Positions 19,529-28,280 of a stretch of DNA of 43,554 nt are shown one piece after another. The translations under genes and the position numbers were made by a program. The notes under the pieces were generated by a model. The model did not search any database. It was not told where the DNA came from and saw only the letters and a program-made list of their open reading frames with translations. Source of the stretch: Gammaproteobacteria bacterium (GTDB taxonomy: Bacteria > Pseudomonadota > Gammaproteobacteria > Burkholderiales > Burkholderiaceae_D); the NCBI GenBank assembly GCA_903970185.1, contig CAJCIC010000100.1:1-43554 (forward strand). The letters run 5' to 3'. Each line of letters starts with the position of its first letter. The stretch's first letter is position 1.

Positions 19529-20738
19529 TGATCTTGACGTAGTCGTAGGAGAAATCGCAGGTCCAGACCGTCGCCTCCGAGGCGCCTCGGCCAAGATCGA
19601 CTGCGACGGTAATTTCAGCCTCTTTCATCACGCGCGCGCCATCTTCCTCGCGATATGCGAAAGCGCGCTCGCCTGCCTCTATGACCTTGACATCGCCTAG
19701 CGTGACGCCGACCTGGCTGACATCGAGCGCGTCGATACCGGCATTGCCAATCGCCATCAGGAGGCGGCCGAGGTTGGGGTCCGATGCAAAAAACGCCGTC
19801 TTGACGAGGGGCGAATGGGCAATGCACTTGGCAACACGCAGAGCTTCCCGCTCGGAAGCGGCGCGGCTGACCGTGACCGTGATGAACTTGGTCGCACCCT
19901 CGCCGTCACGGGCAATCGCCTGGGCAAGCCGCTGGGCGACGGCAACCAGCGCCGCTTCAAGAAGAAGGTAGGCGGGCTCGTGCTCGCTGGTGATGAGCTT
20001 GCCTGGCTTCGCGCCGGTGGCGATGACCACGAAGGAATCGTTGGTCGAGGTGTCGCCATCGACGGTGACGCGATTAAACGAAACGTCGGCGACCCGTTTT
20101 GTCAGGTCCTGCAACAGGTCCGGCGCGACCGCTGCGTCTGTGCCGATGAAGGCCAGCATGGTCGCCATGTTCGGCTGCAGCATGCCAACGCCCTTGGCGA
20201 TTCCGGTCACGACGTAGTCGACGCCCTCATGCATGAAACCGGTCGAGTGCGCCTTGGCTACGGTATCGGTGGTCATGATCGCGCTTGCCGCATCGCACCA
20301 GTGGTCGGCTGAGAGCGTCGCCTGGCATTCGGGCAGCGCCGCGATCAGCCTGTCAACGGGCAAAGGCTCAAGAATCACACCGGTGGAAAACGGCAAGACC
20401 TGGTTGCTTGCCAAGCCGAGCAGCTCGGCGACCTTTTCGCACGACAGGCGCGCTGCACGCAAACCCGAAGGCCCTGTGCCGCAATTGGCATTGCCGGCAT
20501 TGATCACGAGCGCGCGAATGCCTGGCGTTAGGCGCAAGTGCTCGCGGCACACCTGCACCGGCGCGGCAGCAAAGCTGTTTTGCGTAAACACGGCCGCAAC
20601 GCTTGCGCCTTTCACGATCGACACCAGCATGACATCGCGGCGGCCGGCGCGCTTGATGCCAGCCATGGCAAAGCCGAGTTCGATGCCGGAAACCGCGCGA
20701 ATCGCGGAAGGCTCGGGCGGCAGTAAATTCACCGGCAT
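19509..20738 (-). CDS. argJ: Bifunctional glutamate N-acetyltransferase / amino-acid acetyltransferase
   Basis: Arginine synthesis enzyme that transfers acetyl from N-acetylornithine to glutamate, and may also use acetyl-CoA. It is made as a precursor that cleaves itself before a catalytic Thr; this is T193 in QPNMATMLAF. Other family features are LVINAGNANCGTG, FSTGVILEPLP and VDGDTSTNDS. The frame is open from a TTG at 20798, but the N terminus matching relatives starts at ATG 20738 with a GGAG about 10 bases upstream, giving 409 residues. It heads a three-gene operon and is divergent from the M16 protease gene. Confidence 0.96.
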   Translation of the reverse strand: MPVNLLPPEPSAIRAVSGIELGFAMAGIKRAGRRDVMLVSIVKGASVAAVFTQNSFAAAPVQVCREHLRLTPGIRALVINAGNANCGTGPSGLRAARLSCEKVAELLGLASNQVLPFSTGVILEPLPVDRLIAALPECQATLSADHWCDAASAIMTTDTVAKAHSTGFMHEGVDYVVTGIAKGVGMLQPNMATMLAFIGTDAAVAPDLLQDLTKRVADVSFNRVTVDGDTSTNDSFVVIATGAKPGKLITSEHEPAYLLLEAALVAVAQRLAQAIARDGEGATKFITVTVSRAASEREALRVAKCIAHSPLVKTAFFASDPNLGRLLMAIGNAGIDALDVSQVGVTLGDVKVIEAGERAFAYREEDGARVMKEAEITVAVDLGRGASEATVWTCDFSYDYVKINAEYRT

Positions 20739-20790
20739 GGGGCAAACGCTCCAAAGAGATGCGCAATCTTGACCTCGCGGCAGATCTGCG

Positions 20791-20807
20791 CGGCCCAAAA
20801 AAGGCCG
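20791..20807. repeat. Small hairpin in the argJ/M16 spacer
   Basis: CGGCC and GGCCG arms enclose a loop of seven bases (C then six A) and are followed by TTT on the plus strand. A perfect 10-bp palindrome GCAGATCTGC lies just left (20780-20789). They sit in the 118-bp divergent spacer and could be regulatory sites. Nothing else in the spacer is recognised. Confidence 0.4.
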
Positions 20808-20856
20808 TTTGAGGGGAGTGCTCTATCATAACCGGCTCAATCGCAAGGAATCAGCA

Positions 20857-23691
20857 ATGACCCGTTCGCACCGCATCGCGTTGACTTTCAGTACCGCTGC
20901 CCTCGTGCTCTTTGGCGCTGCCCTGCCATGCGCCAGCGCGGCTCGCCATGCCACGGCAGGGGGAAGCGCCTTGGCCCCTGCCAAGCTACTCTTGCCCAAA
21001 GGCATCCAGCGCGTGACAAGCGTCGAGGGCATCGACGAATACGCACTTGGCAACGGCATGCACGTGTTGATGCTCGAGGACGACTCGAAACCGACCACGA
21101 CCGTCAACATGACCGTCAGGGTCGGCTCGCGCTACGAGCACTACGGCGAAACCGGCATGGCCCACCTGCTCGAACACATGATGTTCAAGGGCACCCCGCA
21201 TCACACCGGGGTCATGGCCGAATTCAAGAACCGCGGCTTCGAGTTCAACGGCTCGACAAGCGAGGATCGCACCAACTATTTTGCCAGCATGGCGCAAAAC
21301 GACGCCAATCTCGACTGGTATTTGCGCTGGCTCGCCGACGCACTGGTCAATTCCAACGTCGCGCGCAAGGATCTCGATTCCGAGATGACAGTGGTCAGAA
21401 ACGAGATGGAAAGCGGGGAGAACAATCCCTCGAGCGTGCTCTACCAGAAGACCATCGCCGCCGCCTACTGGTGGCACGCCTACGGCCACGTGCCGATCGG
21501 CGCACGCAGCGATGTCGAAAATGTCGACATCACGCACCTGCAGGCGTTCTATCACAAGTACTACCAGCCGGATAACGCGGTACTGATTGTCACGGGCAAA
21601 TTCGATCCGGCCAAGACGCTTGCGATCATTGCCGACACCTTCGCCAAAATCCCGCGGCCGGCGCGCGTGATCGAGCCGACCTATACGCTTGACCCGGTGC
21701 AAGACGGCGAGCACGCCGTCACCGTCAGGCGGGTTGGCGGCGCGCCTGTGCTCTACGCCATGTATCACATCCCCGCAGGTTCCGATCCGCGCTACGCGGC
21801 AGCGATCCTGTCCTTGACGATCCTTGGGGGCAACGAATTCCGGCTGAGCCATAGCGTGATCGAGAAGGGGCTGGCTGCCGACGCCGGTGCCGAGGCGATT
21901 TCCCGTGAAGAACCTGGCGTTGCCCTGTTTTATGCCGAGCTCAAGGCCGACCAGCCCATCGAGCCCGCACGGGATGCCCTGCTTGCGACCGCAGAAAGTG
22001 TCGCCGCCGCACCCTTTACCGCCGATGAGCTGGCACGGGCAAAAAACGTCTGGATGCGCGGCTTTGACAACCTTTTGGCCGACCCCGAGCGACTTGGCAT
22101 CGGACTTTCCGAATATGTCGCCCTGGGCGACTGGCGACTGCTGTTTTTCCGGCGCGACACCGTCAAGGCGGCCACGCTGGCTGAGGTCAATGATTTTGCG
22201 CAGGCGTTTTTCGTGCGCTCGAATCGCACGCTGGGCGTCTTCATCCCGACCCCGGATCCGGTGCGCGCGCCAGCGCTTGCCCGCGTTGACGTGCAAAAGG
22301 AGATGAAGGACTTCAAGGACGACACCTCGGTTAGCGCCGGCGAAGCCTTCGATTCGAGCCCGGAGAACCTGGAAAAGCGCACCACCTTTGCTTCGCTGCC
22401 AAACGATATCCGCCTTGGCCTTCTGAGCAAGAAGACGCGCAGCGCAAAGGTCGAAGTCAGGATCAACCTGCGCTTTGGCGATGAGAAGAGCCTCTTTGGC
22501 AAGGACATGGCGGCATCGCTGGCTGCGGCGATGCTCTCCCACGGCACCGAGCGGCTCTCGCGTGAGCAACTTGCTGCCGAATTCGAAAAGCTGCAAACCA
22601 GCTGGAGCGTCGGTGGCTCGGCAGAAGGCGCGACACTGTCGCTTAAGACCGACCACGAGCATCTTGCTGCCGCCATGAAGCTTGGCATCGAGGTGCTGCG
22701 TCATCCCCGTTTTGACGAAAAGGAATTCGAGCAGGTGAAAAGCGCAACGATTCAGGCCATCCAGGCCGATATCGACGACCCGCAAACCGTGCTTGGCGAG
22801 AAGGTCGCGCAGCAGGGCAATCCCTATCCGAAGGGCGACGTGCGCTATCCCGAGACGAGCAGCGAAGAACTCGACGACCTGAAAATTGCCACGATTGACG
22901 AAGCGCGCAATTTCTATCGCGAGTTCTACGGGGCGACCGATGCGGTCATCACGGCGGTGGGCGAATTCGATGAGCCCGAATTCAAGTCGCTCGTCAATGA
23001 CGGCCTGTCGACCTGGGTCAGCGCCAAACCGTATACGCGTGTGCCGCGTCCCTTCTATGCCCTACCCGCTGCGCAGTTGAAGATCGAAACACCGGACAAG
23101 CAAAACGCCCTGATGCTGGTGAAGACCACGGCTCCGCTCAAGGAGAGTGACCGCGAGTTTCAAGCGTTGCGCGTTGCCACGGAAATCTTTGGCGGCGGCG
23201 CGGCCGGCGGCAGTCGCCTTGCCGATCGCATCCGCCAGAAAGATGGCCTGAGCTATTCGGTCGGTGCATTTGCCAGCGGGGGTCAGTTCAACGCCAACAG
23301 CAGCTGGGAGGCCGAGGCGATCTTTGCCCCGCAAAACCAGGCGCGCGTGCGCGCCGACTTCTACGAAGAACTGGCGCGCGCGCAAAAGGACGGCTTCACG
23401 CTGGCCGAACTAAACCAGGCCAACGAGGGCATTCGCCAGGAATTGCGCCTGGCGCGCGCCCAGGACACCAGCCTGGTCGGCCTTTTGGCGAGCTTGATCG
23501 AGCGCAACGAGCCGATCAGCTACCTCACGCAAGTACAAAAACTTAGGGACTCGCTAAGCGTAGCCGAGATCAACGCGGCGTTTCGCAAGTACGTGGTCCC
23601 CGACGGCCTGGTCTTTGGCGTCGCTGGCGATTTCGCCGCCAAGACACCGGCAACGCCGGTTCCTGCGCCGGGAACCTCCCCGGCAAAGTAG
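20857..23691 (+). CDS. M16 family zinc protease (pitrilysin-like), exported
   Basis: Large metalloprotease of the M16 family, predicted periplasmic. A signal peptide covers about residues 1-29 (IALTFSTAALVLFGAALPCASA). The first M16 domain has the inverted zinc motif H103-L-L-E106-H107 and the third ligand E183 in VVRNEMESGENNP; the spacing fits pitrilysin. A second M16 half (about 490-920) lacks HxxEH, as is usual for the non-catalytic half. It keeps the FGGGAAGGSRLADRIRQKDG type segment before SYSVGAFA. The start ATG 20857 has AAGGA upstream; an earlier ATG at 20809 would spoil the signal peptide. Length is 944. It is the first gene of a plus-strand block between two minus-strand operons. 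Confidence 0.92.
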   Translation: MTRSHRIALTFSTAALVLFGAALPCASAARHATAGGSALAPAKLLLPKGIQRVTSVEGIDEYALGNGMHVLMLEDDSKPTTTVNMTVRVGSRYEHYGETGMAHLLEHMMFKGTPHHTGVMAEFKNRGFEFNGSTSEDRTNYFASMAQNDANLDWYLRWLADALVNSNVARKDLDSEMTVVRNEMESGENNPSSVLYQKTIAAAYWWHAYGHVPIGARSDVENVDITHLQAFYHKYYQPDNAVLIVTGKFDPAKTLAIIADTFAKIPRPARVIEPTYTLDPVQDGEHAVTVRRVGGAPVLYAMYHIPAGSDPRYAAAILSLTILGGNEFRLSHSVIEKGLAADAGAEAISREEPGVALFYAELKADQPIEPARDALLATAESVAAAPFTADELARAKNVWMRGFDNLLADPERLGIGLSEYVALGDWRLLFFRRDTVKAATLAEVNDFAQAFFVRSNRTLGVFIPTPDPVRAPALARVDVQKEMKDFKDDTSVSAGEAFDSSPENLEKRTTFASLPNDIRLGLLSKKTRSAKVEVRINLRFGDEKSLFGKDMAASLAAAMLSHGTERLSREQLAAEFEKLQTSWSVGGSAEGATLSLKTDHEHLAAAMKLGIEVLRHPRFDEKEFEQVKSATIQAIQADIDDPQTVLGEKVAQQGNPYPKGDVRYPETSSEELDDLKIATIDEARNFYREFYGATDAVITAVGEFDEPEFKSLVNDGLSTWVSAKPYTRVPRPFYALPAAQLKIETPDKQNALMLVKTTAPLKESDREFQALRVATEIFGGGAAGGSRLADRIRQKDGLSYSVGAFASGGQFNANSSWEAEAIFAPQNQARVRADFYEELARAQKDGFTLAELNQANEGIRQELRLARAQDTSLVGLLASLIERNEPISYLTQVQKLRDSLSVAEINAAFRKYVVPDGLVFGVAGDFAAKTPATPVPAPGTSPAK

Positions 23692-23702
23692 TTCTGCGAG
23701 TT

Positions 23703-23725
23703 GCCGGCCCGCCTTGCGGGTCGGC
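23703..23725 (+). terminator. Stable hairpin 11 bases after the M16 protease gene
   Basis: A 10-bp GC-rich stem (GCCGGCCCGC and GCGGGTCGGC, with one G-U pair) around loop CTT. No T run follows on the plus strand, so it may protect the mRNA 3' end or cause only partial termination before the next gene. Confidence 0.45.
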
Positions 23726-23797
23726 CAAAACGACACCGCTTCACGACGGCCGCGCACGAATGTGCAATCATGCGGCACCTTACACTTAGTCGTCGTT

Positions 23798-25903
23798 ATG
23801 TCTTCACCTGAAAAATTACCGCCACTTTCATCACCGCCGCTTGCCACCCCCCGCCCCCATGTTGTCGCATCGGATCACGGCCATCGTGAGGACCCGTATT
23901 ACTGGTTGCGCGACGACTTGCGCAGCGATCCGGACGTCCTTGAGTACCTGACGCTTGAAAACCGCTGGTACGAGCAGCACGCGAGCCGCTACGCGTCACT
24001 CAGAACCAGGCTTTTTGACGAGATCAAGGGCCGCATCAAGGAAGACGATGCGAGCGTGCCCTATCGCTCGCACGGCTACTTCTACTACACGCGCTTTGAC
24101 GAGGGCCTCGAGTATCCGATCTATTGCAGGAAGAAGGACGCCGACGGTGCGCAGGAAGAGATCCTGCTTGAAGTCAACGCCATGGCCAGGGGCCATGATT
24201 TTTTCCAGGCCTTCCCTGCAGCGCTTAGCTACGCGCAGGATCTGATGGCCTATGCCGTCGACACCAGCGGTCGCAGGCAGTACGTGCTGCGCATCCGCCG
24301 CCTCCTTGGCGGCGAGGAATTTGCCGAGACGATCACGGCGACCAGCTCGGATTGCGTGTTCTCGCGCGACGGCAAGGTGCTGTTCTACGTCGAGAACGAT
24401 GCCGAAACGCTGCGCAGCTGGCGTGTCAAGAAGCATGTGCTGGGCAGCGATCCGAAAGACGATGCTGTTGTCTACGAAGAGGCCGATACCAGCTTTTTCA
24501 CTTCGATTGGCGAGACCGGGTCGGAAGACTACATCGTCATTCATGTCTCAAGCACGGTGTCCGACGAGGAGCGCGTGTTGCGCGCTGATGACCCTGACAG
24601 CACGTTTCAGCTGTTGGCACCGCGTGCGCGCGATTTCCACTACGAGGCCGACCATATTGGTGGCCACTGGATTGTTCGTACCGACTGGGACGCGCCGAAT
24701 TATCGCCTGATGAAGGTCGCCTGCGACGCGCTTGGCGATCGCGCCCACTGGCGCGATCTGGTTCCCCACAGCGAGGCGATATTCATCAACGCCGTGCAGC
24801 TGTTTGACAATTATTTTGTCATCGACGAGCGCAGCGAAGGGCTAAGGCGCCTGCGCATCCAGCCCTGGCAGGATGCGCTGCCGCTGGGCGAGCCAAGCTA
24901 TGTGCTGTCAGACGAGCCCGCCTATACCGCCGCGCTTGGCATCAATCCGGAACAGTCAAGCGAGGTCTTGCGCTACATCTACACGTCGCTCACAACCCCC
25001 GAGTCGACCTACGATTTGAACATGCGCACGGGCGAGCGCATCCTCAGGAAACGCCAGCCGGTGCTAGGCGGCTACGATCCCGCCAACTACGCCACCGAGC
25101 GCGTCTGGGTACCTGCGCGCGATGGCGTGCAGATCCCGGTCTCGCTGGCTTATCGCCGCGGCACCACGCTTGATGGCAGCGCGCCGATGTTGCAGTACGC
25201 CTATGGCTCCTACGGCTTTTCGATTGACCCGGCATTCTCATCGAGCACTGTCTCGCTGCTTGATCGGGGCTTCGTGTATGCCTTGGCGCACGTTCGCGGT
25301 GGAAGCGAGATGGGGCGTGCGTGGTATGAAAATGGCAAGAAGCTGAACAAGCTCAACACCTTCACCGATTTCATCGACGTCACCGAATGCCTGGTCAAAA
25401 AAGGCTATGCCGATGGCAGCAAGGTGTTCGCCCGCGGGGGCAGCGCCGGTGGCCTCCTGATGGGGGCGATCGCCAACCTGCGCGGCGAGATCTACCGGGG
25501 TCTTCTGGCCGATGTCCCCTTCGTTGACGTCGTCACGACGATGCTTGACGAATCGATTCCGCTTACCAGCAACGAATTCGACGAATGGGGAAACCCCAAG
25601 GAGGCCGAGTTCTACCGCTACATGCTGGCCTACTCGCCCTACGATAACGTCGCCGCCAAGGCCTACCCGGCGATGATGGTGACAAGCGGGCTGCATGATT
25701 CCCAGGTGCAGTACTTCGAGCCCACCAAGTGGGTGGCAAAACTGCGCGCGATGAAGACCAACTCGACGCCGCTTGTGCTCAAGACCAACATGGAGGCGGG
25801 CCACGGCGGCAAATCAGGCCGCTTTGCAAGGCTCAGGGAGGTCGCGGATCAATTCGCCTTCATGCTTGATCTGCTCGGCTGGGTCGAACCCGGCAGCAGC
25901 TAG
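23798..25903 (+). CDS. ptrB: Oligopeptidase B-like serine peptidase (S9A)
   Basis: Prolyl-oligopeptidase family peptidase that cuts short peptides, in oligopeptidase B after basic residues. A seven-bladed propeller half precedes the alpha/beta hydrolase domain. The triad is S549 in RGGSAGG, D634 in SGLHDSQV and H669 in MEAGHGG. These spacings (85 and 35) equal those of E. coli oligopeptidase B. NEFDEWGNP is also typical of PtrB. There is no signal peptide, so it is probably cytoplasmic. The frame is open from 23615 inside the M16 gene. I use ATG 23798 (701 aa), which fits the family N terminus (HREDPYYWLRDD) although its Shine-Dalgarno sequence is weak. It lies 106 bp behind the M16 gene. Confidence 0.92.
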   Translation: MSSPEKLPPLSSPPLATPRPHVVASDHGHREDPYYWLRDDLRSDPDVLEYLTLENRWYEQHASRYASLRTRLFDEIKGRIKEDDASVPYRSHGYFYYTRFDEGLEYPIYCRKKDADGAQEEILLEVNAMARGHDFFQAFPAALSYAQDLMAYAVDTSGRRQYVLRIRRLLGGEEFAETITATSSDCVFSRDGKVLFYVENDAETLRSWRVKKHVLGSDPKDDAVVYEEADTSFFTSIGETGSEDYIVIHVSSTVSDEERVLRADDPDSTFQLLAPRARDFHYEADHIGGHWIVRTDWDAPNYRLMKVACDALGDRAHWRDLVPHSEAIFINAVQLFDNYFVIDERSEGLRRLRIQPWQDALPLGEPSYVLSDEPAYTAALGINPEQSSEVLRYIYTSLTTPESTYDLNMRTGERILRKRQPVLGGYDPANYATERVWVPARDGVQIPVSLAYRRGTTLDGSAPMLQYAYGSYGFSIDPAFSSSTVSLLDRGFVYALAHVRGGSEMGRAWYENGKKLNKLNTFTDFIDVTECLVKKGYADGSKVFARGGSAGGLLMGAIANLRGEIYRGLLADVPFVDVVTTMLDESIPLTSNEFDEWGNPKEAEFYRYMLAYSPYDNVAAKAYPAMMVTSGLHDSQVQYFEPTKWVAKLRAMKTNSTPLVLKTNMEAGHGGKSGRFARLREVADQFAFMLDLLGWVEPGSS

Positions 25904-25919
25904 GCGATTGTTCCGGCCA

Positions 25920-25939
25920 GGGCGTGACGGTTCACGCCC
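25920..25939 (+). terminator. Hairpin after the oligopeptidase B gene
   Basis: A perfect 8-bp stem (GGGCGTGA and TCACGCCC) with a four-base loop, 16 bases past the stop codon. No T tract follows, so intrinsic termination is doubtful. Confidence 0.4.
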
Positions 25940-26043
25940 GCCACGCGCATCTGGCGACAAACCAGAGCCGCTTGTCGCACGCGAGCGCCGCGCTTGCGCC
26001 GCCGCGATAGCATTGTATCCATCGTCAATCAGAAGGGCAGGCC

Positions 26044-26967
26044 ATGCTAGAAGCGATCGATCTCGTGAAATCCTACGGCACGCGCCGCGCGGTCGAGAAG
26101 GTGTCGCTGTCAGTTGGGCGCGGCCAGATGCTCGGGCTGCTCGGACCCAATGGCGCGGGCAAGTCAACGACCATTGGCATGATCTCGGGCCTGATCGTCC
26201 CAGACGGTGGCAGCGTGCTTGTCTCGGGCCAGAGGCTTGACAGCGGCTCACTGGCCTTTAAGCGCCATATCGGCCTTGTGCCCCAGGACATCGCGCTTTT
26301 TGACGACCTCACGGCGCAGGCCAATCTGGAGCTGTTCGGCGCGCTCTACGGCATCAAGCGGGCGCCTCTTCTGAAGCGCGTGCACGAAGTCCTCGAGCTG
26401 GTTGGCCTTGCGGATCGGGCCCGCGACAAGCCCGTAACCTTCAGTGGCGGCATGAAGCGGCGGTTGAACATCGCCGCGGCCCTGATCCACGATCCCGACG
26501 TGCTGCTCTTGGACGAGCCTACAGCGGGTGTCGATCCGCAAAGCCGCAACGCCATCTTCGAGAACCTTGAAGAACTCAAGCGGCGCGGCAAGGCCCTCGT
26601 CTATACCACGCACTACATGGAAGAGGCGGAGCGCCTCGCCGATGCCATTGTCATCATCGATCACGGCCAGGTCGTGGCGCGGGGGACACCCAACGAGCTC
26701 TATCGCCTCTTGCCTGCGACCGGGCTCCTCGAGATTGAACTGGAAGGACCTTTCGATGCGGCACCCCTGGGTGCAATCGCCGGGGTCATGCAAGTCGAGC
26801 GCAACGGTCAACACCTGCGCGTCGGGCTCGATGACCTGACGCTTGGCACGCCGGCCGTGATGAACGCGCTGGTCGCACAAAACGCCCGCGTGGCACGCAT
26901 CAATTCGGGTCGCGCCAACCTCGAAAACGTATTTCTCGCCCTGACCGGGCACGCGCTTAGGGACTGA
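26044..26967 (+). CDS. ABC-2 type exporter, ATP-binding subunit
   Basis: Nucleotide-binding subunit of an ABC-2 exporter of the drug/polyketide type; the substrate is unknown. Walker A GPNGAGKST is at residues 34-42, the Q loop lies in GLVPQDIALFDDLTA, the signature FSGGMKRR at 133-140 and Walker B VLLLDEP at 153-159. The switch His is in VYTTHYMEEAERL. The C-terminal 80 residues are a typical regulatory extension. A GGGCAGG sequence precedes the ATG. The permease gene follows after 3 bases. Confidence 0.94.
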   Translation: MLEAIDLVKSYGTRRAVEKVSLSVGRGQMLGLLGPNGAGKSTTIGMISGLIVPDGGSVLVSGQRLDSGSLAFKRHIGLVPQDIALFDDLTAQANLELFGALYGIKRAPLLKRVHEVLELVGLADRARDKPVTFSGGMKRRLNIAAALIHDPDVLLLDEPTAGVDPQSRNAIFENLEELKRRGKALVYTTHYMEEAERLADAIVIIDHGQVVARGTPNELYRLLPATGLLEIELEGPFDAAPLGAIAGVMQVERNGQHLRVGLDDLTLGTPAVMNALVAQNARVARINSGRANLENVFLALTGHALRD

Positions 26968-26970
26968 TCA

Positions 26971-28263
26971 ATGAACGGATTCTCTGCTCTCGTCAAGAAA
27001 GACCTCGTCCTGTATTTCTCGAACCGGCGCTCGGTCATCGTCAGCATTGTCGCGCCGATCCTGATCGCGGCATTTTTTGGCTACGTCTTCGGCAGCGGCG
27101 CGTCCGGGCCCTCGCGCATCGCGGTGGGCGTCACCGACCTCGACCAGAGCGCGCTGTCGCAATCGATCATCAAGGACATGCAAGGCGATGCGACCTTTGC
27201 GATTTCAGAGCTCGACCCGATAAGCGCGGCGGCCCAGATCAAGTCGGGCAAGATCGCCGTTGCGCTAACGCTACCCAAGGATTTTGGCTCGAGTGCCAAA
27301 CGGGCCCTGTTCGGCTCGAGCGACAAGCCAAATATCGTGCTGCAGTACGATCCGTCGCAGCAGCTTGCCTTGCAGGTGGTGCGCGGACTGCTGGCCCAAT
27401 ACGTCATGCAAGACGTGAGCAAGGCGCTTTTCACAAGCGCCAACGATGTCCTGCCTGACGCGCGCGAGCGGATTGCCAAGAACACCGCACTGCCTGCGGA
27501 GAGGCGCGAAAAGCTGCTGGCCATGTTTGACAGCATCGGCGTCGTTCAGAACGACACGCAACGCGAGCCCGACAGCGCCGGGGCCAACAATGCCCCCTCC
27601 CGGTTCCAGCTGTCGCTGCCCTATAGCACTGACGAAAAGGCGGCGAGCGCCAACCCCGACACGCAGTACAACGGCTTCGCCCATTCGTTTGCCGGCATGA
27701 GCGTGCAGTTCATCCTGTTCATGGGCATCGATCTGGGCATCGCGCTTTTGACCATGCGCAGGCTCGATCTGTGGAAACGCCTGCGTGCGGCGCCCTTGTC
27801 GAAGGGGACGCTATTGACCAGCCGCATCGCCTCGTGCGCGGTGATCGCCCTGTTCATTTTCTGTGCCATCTACGCCGTGGCGATGCTGGTGTTTGGCGTG
27901 CGCATCGAGGGCAGCGTGCTCGGCTTTTGCGCCGTGGTGGTGTCGTTTTGCCTTCTGACGTCAAGCTTTGGCCTGCTTATCGCAGCCATCGGCAAATCGC
28001 CGGAGGCAACGCGCGGCATCGCCATCGTCGTCACCCTTTTGCTCGTGATGCTAGGCGGCGCGTGGGTGCCCTCGTTCGTGTTTCCGAAATGGCTGCAGCA
28101 GATTTCGCTCATCGCACCGACGCGCTGGGCGATCGATGGCCTCGATGGCATGACCTGGCGCGGCCTTGATCTTGGCCACGCCGTCGCGCCAGTGGGCGTG
28201 ATGCTCGGCTTCACGCTCGTTTTCGGGCTGCTTGCGATCCGCCAGTTCAGCTGGGAGGAGTAA
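26971..28263 (+). CDS. ABC-2 type exporter, permease subunit
   Basis: Membrane subunit of the exporter encoded with the preceding ATPase. An N-terminal membrane segment (about residues 22-40, SVIVSIVAPILIAAFFGYVF) is followed by a large extracytoplasmic domain to about 240, then five to six membrane segments in the C-terminal half. These include FILFMGIDLGIALLTM, ALFIFCAIYAVAMLVFG and GIAIVVTLLLVMLGGAW. This is the layout of ABC-2 permeases with an extracytoplasmic domain (YhhJ/YbhR-like). It ends 17 bp before convergent secA. The substrate cannot be read from sequence; lipids, drugs and peptides are all possible. Confidence 0.92.
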   Translation: MNGFSALVKKDLVLYFSNRRSVIVSIVAPILIAAFFGYVFGSGASGPSRIAVGVTDLDQSALSQSIIKDMQGDATFAISELDPISAAAQIKSGKIAVALTLPKDFGSSAKRALFGSSDKPNIVLQYDPSQQLALQVVRGLLAQYVMQDVSKALFTSANDVLPDARERIAKNTALPAERREKLLAMFDSIGVVQNDTQREPDSAGANNAPSRFQLSLPYSTDEKAASANPDTQYNGFAHSFAGMSVQFILFMGIDLGIALLTMRRLDLWKRLRAAPLSKGTLLTSRIASCAVIALFIFCAIYAVAMLVFGVRIEGSVLGFCAVVVSFCLLTSSFGLLIAAIGKSPEATRGIAIVVTLLLVMLGGAWVPSFVFPKWLQQISLIAPTRWAIDGLDGMTWRGLDLGHAVAPVGVMLGFTLVFGLLAIRQFSWEE

Positions 28264-28280
28264 GGGCAGCGCGGCGCCTG

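Noticed and set aside
20986..22785. 599-codon minus-strand frame antisense to the M16 protease
   Set aside because: Long shadow frames are common opposite GC-rich genes; the plus-strand frame has clear M16 motifs and the antisense one shows none.
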